Assembly: GCA_014885115.2 (NCBI GenBank)
Contig: WKLE02003736.1
Location: 1 to 55,826 of the forward strand
Source of the DNA: Asterionellopsis glacialis
Taxonomy: Eukaryota; Bacillariophyta; Plagiogrammaphyceae; Rhaphoneidales; Asterionellopsidaceae
Length of the DNA: 55,826 nt
Reading direction: 5' to 3'
Both the position numbers and the translations under genes were made by a program. This document shows positions 1 through 10,851 of this stretch, piece by piece. How positions within the stretch are numbered: the first letter of the stretch is position 1; every line of letters begins with the position of its first letter. The notes below the pieces were generated by a model that did no database searches, was not told the DNA's origin, and worked only from the letters and a program-made list of their open reading frames with translations.

Positions 1-1223
1 GATACATATTTTCACCAGCAGTTTCGCGTTTTCCTTGCTTCCAAGGAATCTTCAACTTCGAGACTTCCTGGAGTATAGCTGACACTTAAAAAAAACTGGC
101 AAGAACACTAGGAGAGAGAAGCAAATGAGTTCTGTTCCCCAAAATACAAGACTCATTTCTCCCCAAGAAAAACAGGAATTTGCTTTTTTTAATGTACTGC
201 AAAACACTACTTATTGTTCGATACTAAATATGTAGAAGCCCTGTAGAAGCAAAAAAGCCCGGCCAGTGCATGTACTACTACCTTAAGTCACACAGATATC
301 ATGCCTTCAAGCATATTTTGTACTAGTCTGACTGGCGCAATGTGACAATTTTACCAGACCTTCAAGTTACATTGTTTATGTCACGGATAGATAGGCGAGG
401 GCCTGAGATTAGGGAAACATTTTTCATGCCCACACTATTGTTTATTTGGACCTACAATACAATACCTACTCTATTTTAAAAAACTGATGTGATGATTTAT
501 TTGTGTGTGTGTGGATTTGGTTCAGAAATAGATAAACAGGCGCCCCAATTGATCATTGGTATTTTGACTCCCACATCTTTTCTTATGTGCTCTTTTGAAA
601 ATGCAGCACTGGTGTTGTCTATTTAAAAAAAATATGGGATATCCTCAACAAAACAACAATTAACCATTTCTTCAAAATCCCAATTAAAAGCACATACCAT
701 ACCATCTGCTGTTTTTACTAATTTGGTGATCTGGCAGATTCTTGTTGTATTCTTGATTGAAGGAACTTTGACTAGATTCTCCCTAAGGGAAAAAACATCA
801 TTATTGTTGTTGTGTGGATCAAATGTTTTGGTATTTTATCAAATTTTCTTTTTCTTTTTTCTTGGTTCCGGGAACATTTTCTATGTACTGTCTACAGAGG
901 AGTGGTCAAGTTTCAGTGAGCTGAATGACAATATATCTACATGTACTACATTGATATATACACCCCATATAGACATAATACAATAGTAATTACCTACTAA
1001 TTTGGTAATTGTGTCAAAATACATTGTATAGCTAGGAGTAGCTAGTATGAATTGCAGGCTAAGTGAATTGTTATAGTATTGTGTTTGAGAACTACTATAA
1101 ATCTATACACACTACAATGGTAATTTGGTAAGATTACTGAGTAATCTATATTACCAGAGGTGTGTTGTGGTAATCTTCTAGTAATAACCCTGCAATTTGC
1201 CATGTAATCATCTAGCATGCCTG

Positions 1224-1313
1224 TCACATACCCTACTAAATGCAAAATAAGCAGTCCATTATTTTTTCTCACATACCCTACTAAATGCAAAATAAGCAGT
1301 GCATTATTTTTTC
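1224..1313. repeat. 45-bp tandem duplication
   Basis: Two head-to-tail copies of a 45-bp unit beginning TCACATACCCTACTAAATGC (1224-1268 and 1269-1313). They differ by one base (agtccatt versus agtgcatt), so the duplication looks recent. No gene lies over it. Confidence 0.85.
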
Positions 1314-1547
1314 AAGCTTCTTGAAAGTGCTCATTTATGATAAGAATACCAAGCTTGACTTTGCAAAGCAAATTTGGTTGGAACAGTAGAATATTTAGGG
1401 CCAACAACTCCGGTATTTTTTGAAAAATTCATATATAGATTACAGTGTATTCAGATACTCTGACTGCTTTTTTACATCACATTTGTACATGAATCATAAT
1501 ACCTTTTATACACCAGTAAGAGTACAATTCTCTTAAAAATCAGAATT

Positions 1548-2614
1548 TACATCACATAAAGTGAACCTCCCATATTATTATACAAATTGTATATTAATGT
1601 ACATTTTTTTGTATATTCCCTTATAGGCTTACACAATTCTGTATTTTATTCTTATAATCCAATACACATTTTTTCTTTTACAAAATTCTTACAGAAAAAC
1701 TTCCAACTCGCACAAAAATTCCTTAGCTCAATGGTCACATTTTGTTGATTAGTTATGAGTCAAGCAAAACTCAACTAGCATCGTAAAGTCTCTATAACAA
1801 GCAATACTCATAGATATACAAGGTTGCTATTTTGTAACAAAGTGTCCTCTCTCAAACACAATTTGCATAATTTGTTAGACAAAATAGAGCATACGATAGT
1901 CATAAAATTAGATTACATCTGATGAACTGCTCTTGTTTTGGAATTTTTTCAATGCACCTGTATGTGTAGTACTATATAGTACTCAAAAGTAATGCACTAA
2001 CAGCAACAACCTTACTACTGACACTTCAACAAAATTCTCCTAATCCATCTTCACACACAACAATGTTCAAGTGTGAATGATGCCACCAACCATTCAATTG
2101 TCATTACAACCTGGAACAACATATGGCACATCATTGTACCCATAACAAATACACTCTAAAAGTTGACACCGGAAAATTGGCCAGATTACTTTAATTATGA
2201 ATTAGAGGTGAAACCATGCAAGAAACAAGGAAAAATAGAAAAAATAGGAGAAAAGCAAGTTAGTGCTGAACCACTTGTTTGTTACCTTACATCTTATTTG
2301 AGGCAGCAAATAGTATGATGTCAGGAAAAAAGTAAGTGTAGAAGTGACCATGTAAAAAATAGTACTAGTAAAAATAAGTGGATTTCTTAAATAACCGGAG
2401 AAAAAAATTGTACATATAAACAATAGTAATTTGTGTTTTAAAATACAACCTCATAATAAGACTTTATGTTTTTGATTGCACATTTCAATGCACAACTTTT
2501 TGAGATGTACATATATTAATATACAAAATTTGTGTGATGTGATACACAATAAGTAATATGTTAAAGTACATACTATTTGTGTATTAATATACAAGGTTCA
2601 CTTTATGTGATGTA
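1548..2614. repeat. 21-bp inverted repeats bounding about 1.07 kb; possible decayed transposable element
   Basis: The 21 bases at 1548-1568 (TACATCACATAAAGTGAACC plus T) recur exactly in inverted orientation at 2594-2614. Just inside each copy are related AT-rich stretches with TATTAATNTACA-like sequence, and further ATGTGATGT-type fragments occur around 2530. This resembles terminal or subterminal repeats of a non-autonomous DNA element (MITE-like). No transposase lies between them and I could not define a target-site duplication, so the element call is inference. Confidence 0.4.
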
Positions 2615-3075
2615 GATACTATATTTTATATTCTTATTTACATCATAGTGCATATTGAACAGTGTGTACAATGTGTTTAGAAAAAAAATTGTACAATTTT
2701 TGGGTCCTCATTTGTTTTTTCAACATAATTCCAAGACCTGGTATTTATTGAACATAAATATCAGTGGATGAACACATTAAATATAAAAAATATGGTTTAA
2801 GAAGACTACAGCATGATAGGTTCATTCATGGGTCAATTATCACAAATTGGATCACCGAATCCTGGAACTAGTCTGGAGATTGAACAGTCTTTTACAAATT
2901 AAATGATGCTATTCATTATGAGAGGTTTCCAAGTTGATAACCATTGACCATTGCCTATTGTATGTTAAGAGTCCATCTGCTCTTGCACTAAAGAGATTTA
3001 AAAACCTGCAGTAGGCAAGTCGCGAGACTCACGCGATATGTCAATCAACCGTAGTACGGACGGACTGTGATGCAA

Positions 3076-3196
3076 TGACGTCACGGACCGGACAGACAAG
3101 ATGACGTGATGACGTCATCGAGCAGACAGACGCGAACGCGAGGTGACGCACAGTATTCTTGCAAACGCTGACGTCACGATGCAAACGCTGACGTCA
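3076..3196. promoter_or_regulatory. Cluster of four CRE palindromes (TGACGTCA)
   Basis: Exact TGACGTCA octamers lie at 3076-3083, 3110-3117, 3169-3176 and 3189-3196. The last two sit in a tandem 20-bp repeat (GCAAACGCTGACGTCAC core). The surrounding 3010-3320 is distinctly more GC-rich than its flanks. TGACGTCA is the classic binding site of CREB/ATF-type bZIP factors, and TGACGT elements mediate CO2/cAMP responses in diatom carbonic anhydrase promoters. No convincing gene starts immediately downstream, so the target is unknown. Isolated copies also occur at 4317-4324 and 55170-55177. Confidence 0.6.
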
Positions 3197-6092
3197 CAAA
3201 CGAATCATATTGAAATCCACTCCGCAGCAGAACACGGTGATGTGCCTGACATGGAGTGTTCCGATTGGCTGGCTCGGGGAGTTCGGTTCACATGTTAAAT
3301 CCGAACTCCGTTGGATCTGAACTCTAAGTTGATCCGCTGTAGGATCCCATACTGTTTTTGAGTCACAAAGACAAATCAGTGAATTGTCGGGTATTTTTAG
3401 TTAAGTTCTAAAATAGCTCATAATTTATTCACACCAATAAAATCTACTTCCTTTTCTATCATTTTCACCTCACTTTTCAAATTTGTTGCAGCATAGTGCA
3501 AAACCAATCCTTTCTTGTGTACACATTTCTTGTGATTTCTGTTCTCAAGAAAGTCCTATAAATCTTTGAGTTTGTGTTGGATGCTACATTTTTGTGTGTG
3601 AAATCAGACTACAAGGTTGTAACATAGTTTTTCTTTCAGGGTTTAAAGAACCAGGTCCAGCAGAAAGAAATGATTGATTTTGTCACAGTTGTTCTATGGT
3701 GTAAGTTTCTGGTGGGGTACAATATATTTTGTTCCTGCCTTCTTATATCAAAGTCCAATACCATTCCTACAGCATAATACAGAAACAAGAAAAGCCTGTA
3801 CCTGTACTTGTATTATACAATCCATACAAACTGTCAGTACTGATGCAGCAGTAAGGAAAAAATACTACTTTCAACAACAAAAAGACACCGTCAATGATGA
3901 TGACACAACAATAACACCAGAATTAAAAATCAGCAATCAACAATGTGAAAAAAGGCAGAAAGAGGACAATCATTATTTTGTGTTCATCTATTTTTTGGTG
4001 TTGTACATGATGCAGGTATTGCTGGCTGCCATGATTTTTATCCAGCTTATGGAATGATCTCATAAACAAATTGTGGGATCACAGAACTGATGAAAAATGA
4101 GTTTTGACTTTTTTGGGGGTTTGCTGATTTGTCTGGAACAACTGTCAAAAATTCCATGTGTGTTCGAATTTGAATTTTGAGGGACAATTGAAAGTTGTCT
4201 TTGGAAGAATGGGAAAAAGAAGAAAGGAGAGGTTGATGGAGAGAGATTTGATCCGGGCATGGGCATGAGGGATTTTCGTCTGTTTTCGACAGAACAATAG
4301 TGTGAACTTCATAATATGACGTCAAACTGTTACCTACTCCTAGTATTTAAATACCTGGTACTTTCTAACATACGGGTAATTATTTGGTTCTGTAGGGTAT
4401 CGGGTAGATCGACCCTTCTAGGATTACCAGGTAGACGCATTGTAGGTGTTAGGTAGGTCCTACCGTACAGTGCTTGACCTCTGGGGAGAGGTGTTCTTAA
4501 GATGTCAAGCAGATGCTCAGAACAAAAACGCAGATGGCAAAGACAGCAAGCGGAGACAGACAGCATCGGAATGATGATGTGTGTACGTACTTGTGTCTCT
4601 AGGACTACCTTGTCCTAAAATCTATCTTATGTACTCGTACCTGGTACCCAGTTACATAATGGATTTAGCTAAGCACAATCCATCTTCTATTCTTGCAACT
4701 ACTGACAATAGTAGGGTACGGTACAGTACAGGTACTGTACCTCGTACCTGTGGAAGGCTATGAACAATATACCTGGTACAAGGTACTGTACATAGATCTT
4801 AAATACACAGGTAACTTACCTGGTAACTTGTAGTGACTACTACTTTAGGCGGACAGTTACCATACATATCTTTTATCAAGTACTTAAATGTACTAAGTGA
4901 TACGGTACAGGGTATCAGTACTTGTTATGGTGCAGCCGCTGTTTTTTGTGGACAGTTGTCCCCAGTGCAATACCATAATGGATGTGCAAAAAACCTGCAT
5001 CCAGTCTTAGAAGGATTATCTACTGGTATTTACTGTGGGGTCCTTCTAAACTAGGACTAGGACTACGAGCTCGTACAGGTAGCACCTGTTTGACCCCAAA
5101 CATGACGACAGTACAGTATCTGTACGAACAGTAACTTTACTTATCTGTTACAGTAATGCAAACCAGATTGCTTCTCACTAAATGAATAACAAGTGCGTAC
5201 GAGGGAAAAAGCCGATAGCATTTTGAAGTCCGTTTCAGATACAATAATTGTCTTTGATATTCATTTTACAGTACCTGGTACATCCGATTCCATATTGAAA
5301 CGCACTTGGTAAAACACAGTAAGGAATTATCATCGGAACGCAAAATCCCACGCGCACTGACGTTCATTTTGGATGCAACGAAAGGCAATAGAATGGTGCA
5401 GTATCTTCAAAGTTCTTATGTAATTAAAAAAATATATCGTTATATAAAAAGTATTCTCAGACGGGTACACAGCTGCTATTATACATTTCAGAACCACGTT
5501 CGTCATTGAATTCTCGAAATATTGTTGGACGGAGGGGCAATAGAATCTTCCTTAAAACACAATGTAACAGATGGCTTCAGTTTGGGCATTTACGATATCT
5601 TTGTCATGTTTAGAAACTGTCGCAGGCAAAGAAAGTCGTACGCACGAGTTGTTAAATAATGATGACGTAACTTCAACTCAGTTTCAGATTTTTTTTATAT
5701 GATTGGCTATTTTTTCATGACATCTCTGACGCAAGTTCGTGTCGGCACCAAGTGTTCACCTAATTGACTCCTTCTGAGTCCAATGAAAAAGGATTCGGAA
5801 CATCCTGTGATTTTTTTGTGATCGCTTCATGCCAAGCATTTCTGGTACTGCATCAACGTGTCACAAGAAGTGTCTCTATAGAAGACACACAAAAAATATT
5901 CCAGGACTATAGGACTAGCTGGTACGCACCAAAAACTGAAAGACACCTAATGTCTTGTAGCTTGTAGACCGACAGTCCAGTAAATCATACTGACTTCAAG
6001 AAGTATCGTACGACAGTTTCAAGACTATCACAAGCATATTTTTTCTGCTCACTCAAGCTTCACCGTCTACTGTTCAATCACTATCCTGACCT
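3197..6092. other. Spacer upstream of the HSF gene, with a GTAC-rich, TACCWGGTA-bearing stretch
   Basis: No supported gene. Around 4340-5290 the sequence is unusually rich in GTAC and holds six exact TACCWGGTA palindromes (4352, 4425, 4638, 4770, 4817, 5272), plus related strings such as a TAGGTCCTA at 4454. From about 5300 to 6092 I see only short random frames. The frame at 3674-4057 opens with TTG, is low in complexity and has no family match that I recognise. Confidence 0.5.
4352..5280. promoter_or_regulatory. Island of TACCWGGTA palindromes
   Basis: Exact nonamers start at 4352, 4425, 4638, 4770, 4817 and 5272, embedded in GTAC-rich DNA, for example around 4715-4800. The same motif recurs in many other spacers of this window. 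Whether it is a protein-binding site, a repeat remnant or a structural element cannot be told from sequence alone. Confidence 0.5.
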
Positions 6093-6972
6093 ATGGAAGA
6101 CGTTTACACCATGGCCCCTCAAGCTTCAACAAGTCAGACAACGTCTTATCCCAGGACGGGTAAAAGAGGTGTTCCTCAACAGTTTCCAAGGCGTTTGTAT
6201 GAGATGCTCGAAAGCGAGTCGAAATTAGCCGAGGCATCGCCTGATTACAATAAAATTATCATGTGGTCTGATTCTGGTAAAGCCTTCGGTATCCTCGACG
6301 TCCAACTTTTTGCTTCTCAAGTTCTTCCAAAGTATTTCCGCACTAATAAGTTCAGTTCTTTTCAAAGAAATCTAAATTTGGTAAGACACTAAAGCGCCCT
6401 TGCGTAGTATCTGTCGTCGCCTCCAGAAATGAATTCTGACTTTCCTTTTTCTGTAACTATTGCCATAGTATGGTTTTTCGAAGGTTCGCCGTGGGCCAGA
6501 TGCTGATATGTATGCTCATCCTACATTCATCCGCGGCAAACAAGAACTTCTTTGCCAACTTCTGAAATGCAATACACCTGCTTCGGCAAGGCGTAATTCT
6601 AGCAATTCCAGCTCAGATGGAAATTCTACAGAACGAACAACATCGACAGAAGGTTCACAAGTATCTGTATCGCCACAACCCTCATCTTCGCCTCCAATGT
6701 ATGTTACTCTTCAGTCAGCACGTGCGGCTCCAGTTTTGCCCAGTAACCCTGTGATCAACCCGTTTGCATCACTAGCTCTTTCAGGATGGAATCAACCCCG
6801 TCCACGCAACCAACATTCGCTATATCAACCTCAAGCATATGTGACTGCTACAAGTAATCAAGCGGTGCCTGCAATACATAGTAGCTTGCTTGGACGAAAC
6901 AAGCTCGCCCTATTGGCTATGGCAATGACCTCAATTGAAGCGATTCCTGCTGCTGCAATTCAGAAAGCATAA
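6093..6972 (+). CDS. Heat-shock-factor-type transcription factor (HSF DNA-binding domain)
   Basis: Two exons, 6093-6380 and 6469-6972, encoding about 263 aa. The 88-bp intron has a GTAAGA donor and a CATAG acceptor and is phase 0. Splicing restores the HSF core by joining SSFQRNLNL to YGFSKV, and this join fixes the intron. Residues about 25-125 form a winged-helix HSF domain: a PRRLYEML helix, an IMWSDSGKAF strand segment, the LPKYFRTNKFSSFQRNLN recognition helix, then YAHPTFIRGKQELL. The C-terminal half is Ser/Pro/Gln-rich and disordered, with no clear heptad-repeat oligomerisation region. HSF proteins bind GAA/TTC-type elements in the nucleus. The family is greatly expanded in diatoms, so a heat-shock role cannot be assumed. 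Confidence 0.88.
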
Positions 6973-8455
6973 GCGCAAGCACACATGAATATCACAAGAT
7001 TTAAGATGGTGTAACTCTTTCCTATCCACAAATCGGCTATCGCTCAGTTTATCATCAAATAACATTGTGAGACACATACGCTAAGAGTGTCAGTCAAATA
7101 ATTTGAAATTCGAAAATTGCAATTAATCCAAAGAGTGATTGCTACTATAAAGATGCATATAACATATAAGATGTATAAAATAATAAACAATTTTAAAGAG
7201 AACACACATTCTTAGATATTTCTTGTTTTTTACCTGGTACGCTTCAAGTTTGATGAGGAGAAAAGTAGGAAGAATTAACCCTAGTCAGTCCTAGTAGCCT
7301 TAGAGACCTCATTGAGGAGCAACTGTACCTGTGGGCAATGGCCTGGGGTCCTACCAGGTACTCTAGTACAGATTTTGTAAGTCCTGAAGTAGATGCGGCA
7401 TCTGGATATTCAGAATTGTATCTATTATAAGAGTTCATTGATTTCTTTCTGGCGAAACACCAGTAGGCCAGACCGCAACAAAAGAATGAAAACGTCCTGA
7501 AGATATCATTTCCCTAGGACATTAGCATAGATTGCATAGTTTTATTTAACATGATGATCCCTTGGATCCATAAGTCGAAGACAAGAGATAAAAAGTTGGG
7601 AGAGGTCATAACTCAATTAGTAAAATCCAAGATGAAGATGGTTTTATATAGCCAACATTTGATACCTCCTATGTACTATTTATATCGTAGCTCGTACATG
7701 TTCCTATTCGGAGTACTTTCACCAAGAAACTTTCGTTTCAAATGACTTTCAAAGATCGATACTGTACTGTACCAGAAATTATCAATTAGGTCCTAATGTA
7801 CGTTACAGTACCTTGTAAAACCCTACCAGGTACGTGGTACATACCAGGTACGGACGTTTTAACTGATATCACCAAGAAGCAACATTGCTCATCTAAAGCT
7901 TGAAATGGGTGTCAGCGAGCCATATTCAAGCTTGAAAAATCCCATCTGTTGCATATAATATCTGAAGGCAACCTGTAGTAGAACAAAGCCAACATATTGT
8001 ACAGTTTGACAATTCCCCATATGTTTGGTTGTTCTTTTATGAATAAGCCATTTTTCTTTGTTGACTGAAAGGTTCTAAATGTTCCTCTTGAAGAATGAAG
8101 AAGAGTGAAAAGTGGTAGCCTTGCTTGTAGTTTTTTTATACAATAATATTTTTAGAGTTTCCTTTCATTTGTCATACTACTTTTCATGTTAGATTAGTGG
8201 GTTTATTGTCAAAATAGTTTGATGCGAATAACTTGGTGGTAACCAAAAGATTGTTGAAATTGCTTGAAGGTCAACCATTTTCATCTTGGTGGGCTTGATG
8301 TGCTGCTGTTGCAATGCTACTAGGTTGAAGTTATTAATATTCTTGTTGAAAGCACTACTATAATCCAATGTGCCCAGAAGATGATAGATCCAAAACATTG
8401 TTGGGACAACAAGCAGTATAAGAGAGTAACTTGCATACCACTATCAGTGACTGCT
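6973..8455. other. Spacer between the HSF gene and the transposase remnant
   Basis: No supported gene. Four exact TACCWGGTA motifs lie at 7231, 7352, 7824 and 7842, with a TAGGTCCTA at 7787. The last two TACCAGGTA copies flank a GTGGTAC in a compact inverted arrangement. The AT-rich remainder, to about 8450, may include the 3' flank of the decayed transposon, but I could not place its end. Confidence 0.5.
7231..7850. promoter_or_regulatory. TACCWGGTA palindrome cluster downstream of the HSF gene
   Basis: Exact copies start at 7231 (CTGG form), 7352, 7824 and 7842 (CAGG form). They lie 3' of the HSF gene and ahead of the transposase remnant. There is no promoter evidence beyond the motif itself. 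Confidence 0.45.
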
Positions 8456-10851
8456 CTATTTCTGATTGATCATTCTTCCCAGTGAAAAATTGTTTTTGAG
8501 TGTGAGAAGAGCATTTTGCAACCTGCTTAATAATAATGTACTGCAAGTGTTTTCACTGTCATTTATTGGTATGTCACTGTCCTCTCCATCTTCAACTATT
8601 TCATGCCAAATTTGACTAGATTCCAAACCTTTACTGGTGGCTGGCCAATTTCCACATTTTTCTCTGGCCCATTGAATGTGCTGAGTAGAAAGGCACTGTT
8701 CAAAAGCATTTGGCAATTCCAAAACCTCTCCATTGGAAAGCTTGATCCTACCACCAAAAATACAGTGCCTAACATCAACATAAGATAAAGTTGCTTTGCT
8801 GTTGCTAGTACTTGCATTGCACCTTGCTTTATGTATCTTATCCCTGTTTGCATAGGCCATACCTTTGAATGCAGAAAATAGTTGGTTCATTTCTTGACCA
8901 ACTTCAGTTCCATTTGGTACACCAGGGTAAAATAGGAATCCTTCAACATGGCATCATACAAGAAACTTGGTATTGTGCTGGCCAGGGCCACTGTCAGCCT
9001 TTGCTACCACTTGACAGCCTGGCACATCTGCCATTTTAGGCCAGTATTCACTTGCTCTTTCTGTCATCCATTTTGTGAAGATTTCATTGTTCATACTTCT
9101 TTTTTTATTCACAGCAATATGTGGGTCAAAGTACTGATAGTTTTTGTATCCATATTTTGCTCTCACTTGATGCATTGAACTAATATTTTTCACATTTATC
9201 TTGTGGTTGCTTTTTCCATTTGATGGATTTATTACCAACAGAGGCATGAGTTCATTACCAATAATGCCCATCATGATTGTGCAAACATTGCTATTTGTTG
9301 CAGATGCCTTGCCAGCCTCATTGATATTATGGGCTGAATGAGATACTGCTCTTTTTCCACCTGCACTTTCATCTTTCCTGTCAAGCATAAACTTCATTTC
9401 ATCAAAATTAGCAAAGTTGGAATCTTGATTATCAAAGGGTACAACATACCCATGTTTCTGTCTCTCTTCTTCATTTTCAGGCCACCAACCAAATCCTTCT
9501 ATAACTAAAAACTTTTCTCAATTTTCATAATTTTGCAGCATGTTACGGTAAGTAAGCCACTTCACTTGCAGTGCATCATGCTTGTTGACAACCAGCATAT
9601 CTTGTTTGAGACAATTTTCTTTCACCATTCTTTTGCTAAGCCACTTTTCACATCATGGGGGTTTGCCTTCATTTCTTATCTTTTAATTTACAATTGTACC
9701 CAATAAACTAGTTTTACCCATACTGTCCAGTTGATCTATGCCACAAATTGACTGCTCTATTGCCAAAAGAGTATAGAACAAATCACACAGTAGCTTGAAG
9801 TGTTCATGGTCAAGATCTGTAACAGGGCCACAACATATTCATCTCTTCTGTGTGCTGCTTGTAACTGTGCACCTGCCAAGATTACTTCCTGAACATTGAA
9901 CATACTATTGACAGATTTTGCACACCCATTAGCACTATCAAACCCTGGGTGTGTGTTTTTACCATCACGTACAGTTTTGTAGAGTACTGTAGCAACTTTA
10001 TGTGCACTATTCTTCAGATCTTCAACTTTCTTTTCATTCTGATGTTGTATATGGGCCTGCGAAGAATTAAGACGTTGTGCCATATGTGTCTATGAGATAT
10101 GGAGACAAGTGATGGTTGCCTTTAAATTATTTGTGGTGAGAATGTGTACTAAAAGCAGAATTTGATTGTGGCAAGGAAACAAAGTCCCGACCTGTTGGTC
10201 CATCAGAAGAGGCTGATGAGGATGTTGTTGGTGTCCACAATCCTGAAGCTGATGAAAATGCTGGGGATTCAGTGACATTGGTCATATGATCTGCCTGACT
10301 ATTTTCTTGCTCTGTTGTGTTTACTATTAATACAGAAGGTTGTGGAGGTACTATTAACAATGGTGCTACTTGATCCTGTAGACTCTCTCCAGCATTCTCA
10401 AACCGGGGTGCATTCATTTTAATTAATTTATAGTGTTTTTGGATTCTCTGGTATAATTTTTTTGGACCCTTATTTCCATTTGCATTACAGGTAAATTGTT
10501 CATCCTTTTCAATTCCTGTTAAATCACATATTTTTGCAACTGTAAGAGGATTTGGCATCAATATCTTGATAATATCTTTGCATCATTCCTCCTTTGGTTG
10601 TCAAAATGAATCCTTACACCTTGTGTGATTGTTTGTATGATCCTCTTAACTTCATTGATTGTTGTCTCCATTTCTGCTTGTTCTCTTGGAAAACCAACTA
10701 GACACATAATGTCTGCATGGGTGTGTAAATTTCCTGCTGAAGGGACAAGCATAAAAAGCCTTGCTGCTTTCTCAAGTAGATCATGGTCAGGGGGCAGCAT
10801 CATAAATTTTATTAGCCAAATTATTAGTTGATTGTTGTTGTTGTTTCTCAT
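8456..10851 (-). pseudogene. Decayed DDE-type (pogo/Tc1-like) transposase
   Basis: Minus-strand pieces at 10851-10558, 10561-10127, 10083-9757 and about 9600-8456 read as fragments of one element. The catalytic part is clearest. NFDEMKFMLD (around 9400) fits the first acidic motif. GIIGNELMPLLVINPSNG is followed by MNNEIFTKWM and VVAKADSGPGQHN (about 8990), fitting the second Asp region. After a TGA at 8954-8956 the same frame continues with GFLFYPGVPNGTEVGQEMNQ and LFSAFK (about 8945-8870), which fits the third motif with Asn where the Asp is expected. A further in-frame TGA lies at 9518-9520, and the N-terminal pieces are frameshifted against each other near 10558. The copy is therefore non-functional. 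Terminal repeats were not found. Assignment to the DDE_1 superfamily rests on motif order. Confidence 0.65.

Larger units (their letters stand above)
1..3060. other. AT-rich spacer without a recognisable gene
   Basis: I see no convincing gene here. Open frames are short, low in complexity and lack family motifs. The stretch contains a 45-bp tandem duplication (1224-1313) and a 21-bp inverted repeat pair (1548-1568 and 2594-2614), listed separately. Composition is strongly AT-rich with many short A or T runs, unlike the coding blocks downstream. Confidence 0.6.

Noticed and set aside
3674..4057. 127-codon frame downstream of the CRE cluster
   Set aside because: Opens with TTG, low complexity, and no domain or splice signals that I can support.
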